A DNA stretch of 64,000 nt from Microlunatus sp. Gsoil 973 (GTDB taxonomy: Bacteria > Actinomycetota > Actinomycetes > Propionibacteriales > Propionibacteriaceae): assembly GCF_009707365.1 (NCBI RefSeq), contig NZ_CP046122.1, positions 434,001 to 498,000 of the forward strand, in the 5' to 3' direction. Below the pieces are notes generated by a model. That model ran no database searches and had not been told where the DNA came from. It saw only the letters and a program-made list of their open reading frames with translations. Positions 36,565 through 44,939 of this stretch are shown here, in pieces (the stretch's first letter is position 1; each line of letters opens with the position of its first letter). A program made the position numbers and the translations under genes.

Positions 36565-37691
36565 TTCCGGATCACAGGATGAGGTGACAGGTGGTCGCCT
36601 CTGGTTGCGCTTTCGGGTTTGAGGTTAGCGGAGTGGGTGTTGATCAAGGACTTGGCGGGGTGTTCGGCCGTGCATGTAGTCGCTGTGGTTGGGGCGGTGT
36701 TGGTTGTAGTCGTCGATCCAGTGCTGGAGTGCGTGGTCCAGGTCGTCGACGCGGTCGATCCGGGCCCGGTGGAACATCGGCCGGTAGAACTCGTGCAGTG
36801 CGGTGCCTTGGAAGCGTTCGCAGACTGCATTGTGGTTCGGCGATCGGGGCGGGATCCGGTGATGAGCGATGTCGATCTCGGTCAGATGGGTGGTGAACGC
36901 CCGGCCGGTGAACTCCGGGCCGTTGTCGGTGGTCACGCCGGTCAGGGTGATATCGAGCCGGGCGAGTTCGGCGGCGACGTGGTCAACGAAGCTGGCAGCC
37001 TGCTCGGCGGTCTTGTCTCCCACGATCAGGCTGACCACCGCCCACCGGGTGCAGACGTCAATCGCGGTGAGCTGCCAGATCGCGCCGACACCCTTCAGTT
37101 TGCCGACGTAGAAGGAATCCAGGGCGACCTCGCGTCCTGGAAGCGGGCTGTAGTGGCAGAACCCGAATGGGCCCTCGGCAGCGGCATCGGTCACCACGCC
37201 GGTGGTTGCGGCAGTGATCGAGGCCAACGCGGCGATCCGGTCTTGACGGTGTCCGAGGTGGTGGTTGCGGAGGATCTTTTGAACTCCGGACGCCGATCGA
37301 CGCACTCCGATCCGGGCCAGGTGACGCAGCAGCTGGCGGGCACCCAGGGTCGGCTGGCAGACCGCGATCGCCAGGATCTTCGACACTTCCTCCGGGCTCA
37401 TCGCGTTCGGCATCACCGGTGGCCGGCGGCTCTTCGGCATCAACGATGCCGACCCGTACTGCTGGGCGCGGCGGACCCATCGGTAGTAGGACTGTCGAGA
37501 CACACCGAACGTGCGGCAGGCCTCGGTGACACCGACCTTGGCCGCATGGGCAATCAGAGCAGCACGACGATCATGGATGATGGAATCAGGGGTCACGGGA
37601 TGGTCTCCTTCGGTCACAGGAAGCAACCAAAGGTTCCCACCCGTGACCCCGCCCTCACCGGAGCGGTGTCACCTCATCCCGTAAACCGGAA
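36565..37691. mobile_element. IS481-type insertion sequence, complete (1127 bp)
   Basis: Terminal inverted repeats of 25 bp match at 22 positions: the left end starts TTCCGGATCACAGGATGAGG, the right end (read inward) TTCCGGTTTACGGGATGAGG, both then TGACA. The inner 13 bases GGATGAGGTGACA (36577-36589 and inverted 37667-37679) are identical. Ten-base direct repeats GAACTAGGCC flank it exactly. One intact transposase gene on the minus strand fills most of it. It sits between the receptor gene and the ROK regulator of the galactoside cluster. Clean ends and duplication suggest a recent insertion. The exact family is inferred from the transposase. Confidence 0.9.
36625..37626 (-). CDS. IS481-family DDE transposase
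   Basis: A 333-residue integrase-core transposase. The N-terminal HTH (ALIAHAAKVGVTEACRTFGVSRQSYYRWVRR) is followed by a Leu-rich middle, then the DDE catalytic core: LDSFYVGKLKGVGAIWQLTAIDVCTRWAVV (first Asp), VTTDNGPEFTGRAF (second Asp) and NHNAVCERFQGTALHEFYRP (Glu). It ends DDYNQHRPNHSDYMHGRTPRQVL. No frameshift is required, unlike IS3 elements, which fits IS481. The start may be MLPVTEG (37626) or the nearby GTG. It transcribes towards the receptor gene, opposite to the host operon. Confidence 0.92.
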   Translation of the reverse strand: MLPVTEGDHPVTPDSIIHDRRAALIAHAAKVGVTEACRTFGVSRQSYYRWVRRAQQYGSASLMPKSRRPPVMPNAMSPEEVSKILAIAVCQPTLGARQLLRHLARIGVRRSASGVQKILRNHHLGHRQDRIAALASITAATTGVVTDAAAEGPFGFCHYSPLPGREVALDSFYVGKLKGVGAIWQLTAIDVCTRWAVVSLIVGDKTAEQAASFVDHVAAELARLDITLTGVTTDNGPEFTGRAFTTHLTEIDIAHHRIPPRSPNHNAVCERFQGTALHEFYRPMFHRARIDRVDDLDHALQHWIDDYNQHRPNHSDYMHGRTPRQVLDQHPLR

Positions 37692-37701
37692 GAACTAGGC
37701 C
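37692..37701 (+). repeat. Target-site duplication, right copy
   Basis: GAACTAGGCC immediately right of the IS element, identical to 36555-36564. Joining the copies would place the ROK ATG about 25 bases after the receptor stop codon. Confidence 0.85.
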
Positions 37702-37715
37702 GTCGGGGAACCCCT

Positions 37716-38876
37716 ATGAGTCCGGGATTCGAGCGCAGTATCGCGGCAGCCGATGCCAGTGCGCGGTCGGTGGCGCTGGCAGTGCTGCGCTCGGGTCCGG
37801 TTTCCCGTGCCGATCTTGCCCGCCGGCTCGGACTTTCGACCGCCAGCCTGACCAGGCTGACCAGGCCCATGATCAGCAGCGGGCTGTTGGTCGAGCAGGA
37901 GCCAGAGACTGGCAAGCGCACCGGTCGGCCGTCGAAGCCGCTGGACATCGATGCCGGGCAGGCTCACTTCCTCGGAATCAAGATCACCTGGGACGTGATC
38001 TACACGGTGGTGTGTGATCTCAAGGGCACGGTGATCAGCCGCGCAAGTGCGGCTGTCCCCGACACATCTCCGGAAGTGGTCATCGATCAGGCGCTGGCGA
38101 TCGTCACCGATCACCGGCTGGCCTGGCCGGGCATCGCCGGGGTCGGGATCGGCATCGGCGGCACGGTTGAAGGGCACAGCCTGGTACGCCGGGTGTCGGC
38201 GCTGGGTTGGAACCGCGAGCTCGATCTTGCTCACCGGCTGGCGGCGGCGATCGAATTGCCGGTCAGCGTCGACAACGACGTACGCGCGCTGACGCAGGCC
38301 GAGCTCTGGTTCGGCGAAGGCCGAGGCTGCTCATCGTTGGTGATGATCACCATCGGTGTCGGTGTCGGCTGTGCGCTGGTGATCGATGATCAACTGTACG
38401 AGGGCCGCCGCGGGCTGGCGGCGAAGATCGACCATTGGTCGCTCGACCCGGACGGGCCCCAGTGCCCGCGCGGCCACCGAGGCTGCGCCGACCAACTGCT
38501 CACCTCGGGCCGCATCTCCGAACGGGCGACTCAACGCCTGGACCGGCCGGTGAGCTTCGAGGAATGCCTGCGATTGGCCGGCGTCGGTGACCCGGCCGCC
38601 GGCGACATCGTCCAGAGGGCCGCGGCCGGACTCGGGCTGCTGGTCTCCCGGGTCGCCGACCTGATCGCACCGGAACGCATCCTGCTGACCGGCGACGGCA
38701 TCGAGCTGGCGATGCTGGCGGAGGACCGGATGCGTGCGGCGGTGGCCGCGAACCGGTCCTTGGCGGCCGATGCCGACGACGTCCGCCTGCTGCGATCGGA
38801 TTTCTATGTTTGGGCTCGAGGGGCGGCCGCGGTCGCCATCCGCCGGCACATGCTGACCGAGCTGAGCGTCACCTGA
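37716..38876 (+). CDS. ROK-family transcriptional regulator
   Basis: A 386-residue repressor with an N-terminal winged helix (LAVLRSGPVSRADLARRLGLSTASLTRLTRPMISSGLL) and a ROK sugar-kinase-like sensor (FLGIKITWDVIYTVVCDLKG, ASPGI-type VGIGIGGTVEG, VDNDVRALTQAELWFGEGRG). The zinc motif CPRGHRGCADQLL is intact. In other sugar clusters such proteins bind the free sugar or its phosphate and repress transport genes. It should regulate the GH36 cluster. The IS insertion has separated it by 1.1 kb from the receptor gene that it probably followed directly. It overlaps the convergent NCS1 gene by eight bases. Confidence 0.9.
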   Translation: MSPGFERSIAAADASARSVALAVLRSGPVSRADLARRLGLSTASLTRLTRPMISSGLLVEQEPETGKRTGRPSKPLDIDAGQAHFLGIKITWDVIYTVVCDLKGTVISRASAAVPDTSPEVVIDQALAIVTDHRLAWPGIAGVGIGIGGTVEGHSLVRRVSALGWNRELDLAHRLAAAIELPVSVDNDVRALTQAELWFGEGRGCSSLVMITIGVGVGCALVIDDQLYEGRRGLAAKIDHWSLDPDGPQCPRGHRGCADQLLTSGRISERATQRLDRPVSFEECLRLAGVGDPAAGDIVQRAAAGLGLLVSRVADLIAPERILLTGDGIELAMLAEDRMRAAVAANRSLAADADDVRLLRSDFYVWARGAAAVAIRRHMLTELSVT

Positions 38877-40311
38877 GCTCCTGTCGGCGAACTGTGGCTC
38901 GGTTGAAGGGCAGGTGGCCGACGAAGCCGATCACCATCGCGGCGAGCACACCGAGGTTGGCGTACGCCCAGGAGCCGTCCCGGCCACCCAAGGGGCCGAG
39001 CAGGTAGCCCTGCCAGCCCAGCCAGCCGGCGTAGGTGTTGGTCACCAGACCCCAGCCGACCGCGGTGCCCAGCAACATCAGGATGATCGAGACCCAGTTG
39101 ATGTCTCCGTAGCGGCCGGTGCGATCCTGCAGGTCGACCGCGTCGTAGTCGGAACGCCGCAGGACGACATCGGCGATCATCACTCCTGCCCAGGCTGCGA
39201 TCGGCACTCCCAGCGTGATCAGGAACCCCTGGAACGGGCCGAGGAAGTCGGTGGCGAAGAAGACGATGTAGACGGATCCGATGATCATGATCGTGCCGTC
39301 GATCCCGGCCGCCAGCCAGCGCGGCACCGGCAGCCCGGCGGTCATCAGGGCCAGACCTGAGGAGTAGATGTCCAGCACCGCGCCGCCGACCAGACCGAGC
39401 ACCGCCACCACAGCGAACGGTACGAGGAACCAGGTCGGCAACAGGGTGGTCAGTGCGCCGATCGGGTCGGCGGCGACCTTGTCGTTCAGCGTCTTGGACG
39501 ATCCGGCGAGCAGGATGCCGAACACCAACAGCAGTACTGGTGCCAGGGCGGCGCCGAAGGTGGTCCAGGCGACCACGCCGGAACTGCTGACCGACCGCGG
39601 CAGGTAGCGGGAGAAGTCGCCGGCCATGTTGGCCCAGCTGAGTCCGAACGCGGTCATCATGAAGATCAACGCGCCGATCATGGCGGCGATACCGCCGGAC
39701 GACAGGTTCGACAGCGCCGCACCGTTGATGTTGCCGGCGACCAGGATCGCGTACACGATGGTCAGCACACCGGTGATGATCGTGATCCACACCTGCAGTC
39801 TCATGATCAGCGAGAAGCCGATGATGCCGCTGCCGACGATCAGCACAGCGACCACGACCAGGGCGACGAGTTTGGTCGGGGTGCCGGCGTTCCAGCCCAG
39901 CTCGCTGAAGACGGTTGTGGTGGCCAGCACGGCCAGTGCGGTCAGCGCGGTTTCCCATCCGACGGTGATCAGCCAGGACACGACCGCGGGCAGCCGGCTG
40001 CCGCGGACCCCGAACGCCGGCCGGGCCAGCACCATGGTCGGTGCCGAGCCGCGCATGCCGACCAGCGAGATGACCCCGCACAGCACGAAGGACAGCACCG
40101 TGCCGATGACGCCGACGATGATCGCCTGGACCGCCGAGAGCCCGAAGCCGAGGACGAACGAGCCGTAGCTGATGCCCAGCACCGAGACGTTGGCCGCGAA
40201 CCACGGCCAGAACAGGCTCCGCGGCGCACCGTGGCGCTCCTCCTCGGCGATGGTGTTGATGCCGTTGCGCTCGACGGCCATCGTTGTCCGGGTTTGTGCC
40301 GGAGATTCCAT
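38869..40311 (-). CDS. NCS1-family nucleobase:cation symporter (purine/cytosine permease)
   Basis: A 480-residue transporter with about 12 spans. It starts with the NCS1 N-terminal region (NGINTIAEEERHGAPRSLFWPWFAANVSVLGISYGSFVLGFGLS), where the WFAAN motif is typical of CodB-type members; GMRGSAPTMVLARPAFGVRG is the family's second conserved loop. Other segments: SWANMAGDFSRYLPRS and LDIYSSGLALMTAGLPVPRW. It probably carries a nucleobase or related compound with Na+ or H+. TACTCT (40318-40323, minus) lies six bases before the ATG: a leaderless start divergent from dnaG. Confidence 0.88.
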   Translation of the reverse strand: MESPAQTRTTMAVERNGINTIAEEERHGAPRSLFWPWFAANVSVLGISYGSFVLGFGLSAVQAIIVGVIGTVLSFVLCGVISLVGMRGSAPTMVLARPAFGVRGSRLPAVVSWLITVGWETALTALAVLATTTVFSELGWNAGTPTKLVALVVVAVLIVGSGIIGFSLIMRLQVWITIITGVLTIVYAILVAGNINGAALSNLSSGGIAAMIGALIFMMTAFGLSWANMAGDFSRYLPRSVSSSGVVAWTTFGAALAPVLLLVFGILLAGSSKTLNDKVAADPIGALTTLLPTWFLVPFAVVAVLGLVGGAVLDIYSSGLALMTAGLPVPRWLAAGIDGTIMIIGSVYIVFFATDFLGPFQGFLITLGVPIAAWAGVMIADVVLRRSDYDAVDLQDRTGRYGDINWVSIILMLLGTAVGWGLVTNTYAGWLGWQGYLLGPLGGRDGSWAYANLGVLAAMVIGFVGHLPFNRATVRRQELR

Positions 40312-40317
40312 GGGGCC

Positions 40318-40364
40318 AGAGTACGGAATAGTCGACCGACGGGTGGCGCATTACACTCGCACGC
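40318..40364. promoter_or_regulatory. Divergent leaderless promoters of the NCS1 gene and dnaG
   Basis: Minus strand: TACTCT (40318-40323), six bases before the NCS1 ATG. Plus strand: TACACT (40352-40357), seven bases before the dnaG GTG. Neither gene has a ribosome site. The two -10 elements are only 28 bp apart, so the two -35 regions overlap the opposite promoter. Confidence 0.55.
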
Positions 40365-42242
40365 GTGGCCGGCCGGATCAACGACGAAGACATCGCGGCC
40401 GTCCGTGAGCGCGCGCGGATCGACGACATCGTCGGTTCATACGTGATGCTCCGGAATGCCGGCGGTGGATCGATGAAGGGACTGTGTCCCTTCCACGACG
40501 AGTCCACACCCAGCTTCAACGTGACCCCGTCGCGCGGACTGTGGTACTGCTTCGGCGCCTGCGGCGAGGGCGGCGATGTCATCGCGTTCATGCAGAAGAT
40601 CGAAAACCTCAGCTTCACCGAGGCGGTGCAGAAGCTCGCCGACCGGGTGGGCATCCACTTGCGGATCTCCGACGACGGCGGACCGCGGCTGCCGGCCGGG
40701 CTGCGGGTCCGGTTGATGGACGCCCACAAGGCCGCGGCCGAGTTCTTCGCCGAGCAACTGGCCACCCCGGATGCGCTGACGGCACGCCGGTTCCTGGCCG
40801 AACGCGGGTTCGACCGGGCAGCGGCCGAGGAGTTCGGCGTCGGCTTCGCGCCGCGCGGCGGCCGGGGGCTCGCCCGGCACCTGCTGGCCCGTGGGTTCGA
40901 CGAACAGGAGCTGATCACCGGCGGTCTGCTGCGCCGTGGCGGCTACGACTTCTTCTCCGGGCGGCTGCTGTGGCCGATCCGGGACGCCGGAAAGTCGGTG
41001 GTCGGCTTCGGTGCCCGGCGGATCTTCGACGACGACCGGCTGCCGGCCAAGTACATCAATACTCCGGAGACACCGCTCTACAAGAAGTCCCAGGTGCTGT
41101 ACGGCCTCGACCTGGCCCGGACCGAGATCGGTCGCAGCGGCCAGGCGGTCGTGGTCGAGGGCTACACCGACGTGATGGCCGCACACCTGTCGGGCGTACG
41201 GACCGCCGTCGCGTCCTGTGGTACGGCTTTCGGAAACGATCATGCCCGGGTGCTGCAGCGGCTGATGGGGGATCAGGGCAACGGCGAGGTGATCTTCACC
41301 TTCGACGGCGACGCCGCCGGGCAGGCCGCGGCGCTGAAGGTCTTCTCGCTGGACTCGGCGTTCATCACCCAGACCTATGTCGCGATCGAACCGACCGGGC
41401 TGGATCCGTGCGATCTGCGGTTGCAGCACGGAGACGCCGCGGTACGGGAGCTGGTCGGCCGCCGGGTGCCGCTGTATCGCTTCGTGATGACCAACATCCT
41501 GTCCCGGCACGATCTCGATCGGGCCGACGCACGGGTGGACGCGCTGCGGGAGGCCGCCCCGCTGGTGGCCAGCGTGCGCGACGCGGGCAAGGTGAGCGGC
41601 TACATCCGGGAGCTGGCCGGCTGGTTGGGGATGGACCCGGACGAGGTGCGCCGGGAGATCCACCGGGCGTCGTCGAGATCGTCGAAGCGCGGCCCCGAGC
41701 TGACACCGACCAGCCCGGACTCACCGGCCCAGCGGAAGGCGTCCGCCGAGGTGCTGCCGGATCCCGCCGACCGGAACCTGATGACCGAACGGGAGACCGC
41801 GAAGTTGATCATCCAGGCGCCGGAGTTGTTGGGCGAGGACCTGGCCGTGCTCGTTCCGGACGACTTCACCCATCCCGCCTACGCCGCAGTGCTGCGCCAC
41901 GCGCAGAAGGCGCTGGCCAACCAACCGGTCGGCAACGACCCGTTCCACGACTGGCCGCGGCGGGTGGCGGCGGCCGAGGACAACCCGTGGGTCAATTCGC
42001 TGGTCATCTCGCTGGCTGTCGACCCGCTGCTCACCGAGAAGCCGACGCCGTCCTATGTCGTCGCCTACACGGCGAAACTGCGGCTGCTGACGGTGAGTCG
42101 GCAGATCGCAAAGATCAAGTCGCGGTTGCAGCGGACGAATCCGGTCGAGGACCCGACGACGTACAACAAGACGTTCTCGGAGCTTGTCGTGCTGGAGGCA
42201 CAGCGCAAGGAACTGCAGAACCGCAGCCTCGGCCTTGCCTAG
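40365..42242 (+). CDS. dnaG: DNA primase
   Basis: Makes RNA primers at the replication fork. The 625-residue protein has the N-terminal zinc ribbon (C41, H44, C62, C66 in LCPFHDESTPSFNVTPSRGLWYCFGACGEGG), the RNA polymerase core with the Toprim site (VVVEGYTDVMAAHLSG, then FTFDGDAAGQAAALK), and a C-terminal helicase-binding domain ending LQRTNPVEDPTTYNKTFSELVVLEAQRKEL. Length is usual. GTG start, leaderless. Followed by a GH16-like gene after eight bases. Confidence 0.96.
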   Translation: MAGRINDEDIAAVRERARIDDIVGSYVMLRNAGGGSMKGLCPFHDESTPSFNVTPSRGLWYCFGACGEGGDVIAFMQKIENLSFTEAVQKLADRVGIHLRISDDGGPRLPAGLRVRLMDAHKAAAEFFAEQLATPDALTARRFLAERGFDRAAAEEFGVGFAPRGGRGLARHLLARGFDEQELITGGLLRRGGYDFFSGRLLWPIRDAGKSVVGFGARRIFDDDRLPAKYINTPETPLYKKSQVLYGLDLARTEIGRSGQAVVVEGYTDVMAAHLSGVRTAVASCGTAFGNDHARVLQRLMGDQGNGEVIFTFDGDAAGQAAALKVFSLDSAFITQTYVAIEPTGLDPCDLRLQHGDAAVRELVGRRVPLYRFVMTNILSRHDLDRADARVDALREAAPLVASVRDAGKVSGYIRELAGWLGMDPDEVRREIHRASSRSSKRGPELTPTSPDSPAQRKASAEVLPDPADRNLMTERETAKLIIQAPELLGEDLAVLVPDDFTHPAYAAVLRHAQKALANQPVGNDPFHDWPRRVAAAEDNPWVNSLVISLAVDPLLTEKPTPSYVVAYTAKLRLLTVSRQIAKIKSRLQRTNPVEDPTTYNKTFSELVVLEAQRKELQNRSLGLA

Positions 42243-42250
42243 GTGACGCC

Positions 42251-43033
42251 GTGGACCTGTCGGGATTGAGGCTGACCTTCAACGACGACTTCGAAACCGG
42301 CGTGTTGGACGATCGGAATTGGGTCGACCACTACCTGCCGCAATGGACGTCCCCCGACCGGTCAGCGGCGCGCTATCGGGTCGACGCGGACGGGCTGACG
42401 TTGCTGATCGAGGCCGACCAGCCGGCCTGGCGCCGGGAGGACGGCGGCATGCGGGTGTCCAACCTGCAGACCGGTAGCCGCTCCGGACCGGTCGGGTCCC
42501 GCGACGGACAGCACCGGCACACCGACGGACTGGCGGTCCGAACCGCTGTGCCGGAGCGCCGGCTGTGGACGCCGAGACGCGGAGCCGTCGAGGTGACCGC
42601 GGCGGCAAGCCCCGACTCCTGCTGCATGCTCGGCATCTGGCTGGTCGGCTTCGAGGACCGGCCGGACCAATCGGGGGAGGTGTGCATCGCTGAGCTGTTC
42701 GGCAACCTTCGGGCACCGCGACGGTCGACCGTACGAGCCGGTGTGAAGGCGCATCACGATCCACGGCTGGCCACCGACATGGTCGACACCGAGCTGCCGA
42801 TCGACACGGTGGAGCTGCACAGCTATGCCGCCCGGTGGGACGCTGATGGGATCAGGATCTTCGTCGATGATCAACTTCTCCGGGAACTGCCGCAAGCCGT
42901 GGACTACCCGATGCAGCTGATGCTCGACCTCTTCGAATTCCGTCCGAGCGAGGAGGTCGATGCCGCCGAATATCCCAAGACGGCGCGAATCCGGTCGGTA
43001 CGCGGTTACGAGCCGGACAACAATCTCGGCTGA
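42251..43033 (+). CDS. GH16-like beta-jelly-roll protein with altered catalytic motif
   Basis: A 260-residue single-domain protein of the concanavalin/GH16 type: LRLTFNDDFETGVLDDRNWVDHYLPQW opens it, then VRTAVPERRLWTPRRGAVEVTA. GH16 enzymes use E-x-D-x-(x)-E; here the matching stretch is GEVCIAELFG, so both Glu are kept but the central Asp is Cys. LHSYAARWDADGIRIFVDDQLLRE is the usual late strand. No signal peptide is present, so it is cytoplasmic, unusual for GH16. GTG start with AGGTGA before it, eight bases after the dnaG stop. A glycan-binding or hydrolase role is possible. Confidence 0.7.
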   Translation: MDLSGLRLTFNDDFETGVLDDRNWVDHYLPQWTSPDRSAARYRVDADGLTLLIEADQPAWRREDGGMRVSNLQTGSRSGPVGSRDGQHRHTDGLAVRTAVPERRLWTPRRGAVEVTAAASPDSCCMLGIWLVGFEDRPDQSGEVCIAELFGNLRAPRRSTVRAGVKAHHDPRLATDMVDTELPIDTVELHSYAARWDADGIRIFVDDQLLRELPQAVDYPMQLMLDLFEFRPSEEVDAAEYPKTARIRSVRGYEPDNNLG

Positions 43034-43106
43034 TCGACAACAACGGGGCGGGATGGCCAACATCCGGGCCTCGCCCTGACCATCCCCGGACGGCCATGAT
43101 CTGGTC

Positions 43107-43991
43107 ATGGCGTTGGTCATCAGCCCCTCGGCCACCGAGAAGATCGGCTTCCGGTTGCCTCCTGCCGGGCTGAGCGCCGACGACGAGGCCACGCTTGCCA
43201 CGGCGATCGAGGCCGGCGTTCTCGCTGCCGAGGCGCGGCGCACTGCTCACGCGTTCGGCGCCGGCGAGGCGGAGTTGATCATGCTGGAACAGATCGGCCG
43301 CAACGCGGCGCAGCTGTTCGTCGAGAGCAACTTGCGACTGGTCGCGATGGTCGTTCGCAAGGAGGCGGCGCGCAGCCGGATGTCGCAGAGGGAGCTGTTC
43401 CAGGAGGGCTGTCTCGGGCTGATCGAGGCGGTGCGGCGTTTCGATCACCGGCGAGGGCCGCGGTTCGCGACGTACGCCCTGCACTGGATCCGCGCCTACG
43501 TCGGGGCCATCTCGGCGAACCGCGCGGGGGAGCTGAATCTGCCGGCGAGCCGCGCCGGGCGGCTGCGGGAGGTGTGGGGCGTCCGGGCGCGGCTGGCACA
43601 ACAGCTGGGCCGGGACGCCACCACCGAGGAGCTCGCGGTCGAGATCGGCAAAGAGGCCGACTGGGTGGCCCGGCTGCTGGCGTCCGGGCCGACCCAGCTG
43701 ATGGACACCGATCAACTCCTCGGCCTCGGGCTGGCCGATGAGACGTCCGCCGAACAGTTCGAACTGATCTTCCGGGAGGCGATCCCCGGGCGTGAACTGC
43801 TGAACGGCCTCGGCGGCCTGCATCGTCGGGTGATCGAGCTTCGCTACGGCTTCGCCGACGGCAGGGAACACAGCCTGCGCGAGATCGCCGAAGAGCTCGG
43901 CCTGCCGTTGTCCACCATTCGACGGGCCGAGCTTCGCGCACTCGATGAGTTGCGCGCCGTCTGTCCACAGCAGGCGCGGGTGCACCTGTGA
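43107..43991 (+). CDS. RNA polymerase sigma-70 family factor
   Basis: A 294-residue sigma factor with regions 2, 3 and 4. Region 2: FVESNLRLVAMVVRKEAARSRMSQRELFQEGCLGLIEAVRRFDHRRGPRFATYALHWIRAYV; region 3: LARQLGRDATTEEL-like ARLAQQLGRDATTEELAVEIG; region 4: RRVIELRYGFADGREHSLREIAEELGLPLSTIRRAELRALDEL. Region 1.1 is absent, so it is not the housekeeping factor but a group 2/3 type. HWIRA replaces the common WWIRQ in region 2.4, so its promoter choice may differ. A CATGAT hexamer sits six bases before the ATG. Downstream gene order (dnaG then sigma) recalls dnaG-rpoD. Confidence 0.88.
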   Translation: MALVISPSATEKIGFRLPPAGLSADDEATLATAIEAGVLAAEARRTAHAFGAGEAELIMLEQIGRNAAQLFVESNLRLVAMVVRKEAARSRMSQRELFQEGCLGLIEAVRRFDHRRGPRFATYALHWIRAYVGAISANRAGELNLPASRAGRLREVWGVRARLAQQLGRDATTEELAVEIGKEADWVARLLASGPTQLMDTDQLLGLGLADETSAEQFELIFREAIPGRELLNGLGGLHRRVIELRYGFADGREHSLREIAEELGLPLSTIRRAELRALDELRAVCPQQARVHL

Positions 43992-44047
43992 TCAGCCGGC
44001 GGCCCCTGCCGTGGTCCGGAACGGGGATTCCTCCCGGAGATTGGAAC

Positions 44048-44079
44048 AGCGAAACTCGCTCGAAGTGAGGAGTTTCGCT
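44048..44079. terminator. Bidirectional hairpin terminator
   Basis: AGCGAAACTC (44048-44057) and GAGTTTCGCT (44070-44079) are perfectly inverted around 12 bases. It lies between the sigma gene and the convergent tRNA genes and touches the tRNA-Glu 3' end. Confidence 0.8.
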
Positions 44080-44155
44080 TGGTGACCCCAGCGGGATTTG
44101 AACCCGCGTTACCGCCGTGAGAGGGCGATGTCCTAGGCCGCTAGACGATGGGGCC
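44080..44155 (-). tRNA. tRNA-Glu (CTC)
   Basis: A 76-nt tRNA with encoded CCA. Acceptor 5' strand GGCCCCA pairs with TGGGGTC (one G-T pair); T-arm GCGGGTTCAAATCCCGC; anticodon loop CTCTCAC with CTC. All arms fold. Confidence 0.93.
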
Positions 44156-44194
44156 GTCTGCTTGGCCGCCCGGTTCTGACGGGCGATCCTCGCG

Positions 44195-44267
44195 CTCCCC
44201 GGACTGGACTCGAACCAGTAACCTGACGGTTAACAGCCGTCTGCTCTGCCAATTGAGCTACCGAGGA
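44195..44267 (-). tRNA. tRNA-Asn (GTT)
   Basis: A 73-nt tRNA without encoded CCA. Acceptor TCCTCGG/CCGGGGA with one G-T pair, D-arm AGCTCAATTGGCAGAGCA, anticodon stem ACGGC/ GCCGT with loop TGTTAAC and anticodon GTT, T-arm CTGGTTCGAGTCCAG. Confidence 0.93.
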
Positions 44268-44354
44268 TCAGCGTCTCGTTCGGTGGCGCGGGAATGAACA
44301 TTAGCAAAGGAGCGGCGCCGAACGCGAATCGGCGGATGCGCCCGCGACAGGGCG

Positions 44355-44933
44355 TCACTGGTTCGGGTCGTACTCACTCTTCAGCCGGATGATCCCGGTC
44401 TCTGCGAGCTCGCGAAGACCGGGAAGATCCCAGTCGAGACCGCGTGGCAGTGAGGCCCGCCATTGGATCGCCGCGTCGGGTCGCGACAGATCTCGCCGCC
44501 CACTCACGATGACACCCGGCTCGGCCCCCTTGATCCGCCGAGCGCCGACCAGCTCGATGAACTGTTCCACCGCGATCGAGGCGGCAACACGGTCCCGGAA
44601 GATCTCAGGCAGCCGCCCGGGATCCTTCAGCCGTACACCGCCGGACACCTCGCCGGTCCCGTCGTCGTACAACTGCCAGTGCAGCGTCGCAGTGTCGCGG
44701 TCGTAACCACCCCGCTCGATCTGGTGCCAGCCGATGTGCTGCCAGGTCAGCGCGTCGGGCGCACCGGCGCTGGTCGAGAGCAGCCCGGCAGAGATGACGC
44801 AGTAGTCGTCGTCCGTGGTGCGTTCCCAGCCGAGCAGCGTCCCGGGAGTGTGACCGGCGGCCTTGGCCGAGGCCAGCCAGGCGGCGCGAACGCTGCGATC
44901 GAGCCCACGACGCAGGCCGGCGAACAAGCCCAT
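44355..44933 (-). CDS. Uncharacterised conserved actinobacterial protein next to otsA
   Basis: A 192-residue soluble protein I recognise only by type. GLFAGLRRGLDRSVRAAWLASAKAAG opens it; the middle is beta-rich (TWQHIGWHQIERGGYDRDTATLHWQL) with a PH-like look; an Ile/Val-rich helix (RDRVAASIAVEQFIELVGARR) follows. No catalytic motif or signal is visible. It starts seven bases after the otsA stop on the same strand, so it is probably its operon partner. Confidence 0.65.
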   Translation of the reverse strand: MGLFAGLRRGLDRSVRAAWLASAKAAGHTPGTLLGWERTTDDDYCVISAGLLSTSAGAPDALTWQHIGWHQIERGGYDRDTATLHWQLYDDGTGEVSGGVRLKDPGRLPEIFRDRVAASIAVEQFIELVGARRIKGAEPGVIVSGRRDLSRPDAAIQWRASLPRGLDWDLPGLRELAETGIIRLKSEYDPNQ

Positions 44934-44939
44934 GGTCGG

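Noticed and set aside
40484-43033. 849-residue frame running through dnaG into the GH16-like gene
   Set aside because: The first 590 codons are a shadow of dnaG; the real gene starts at GTG 42251 with its own ribosome site.
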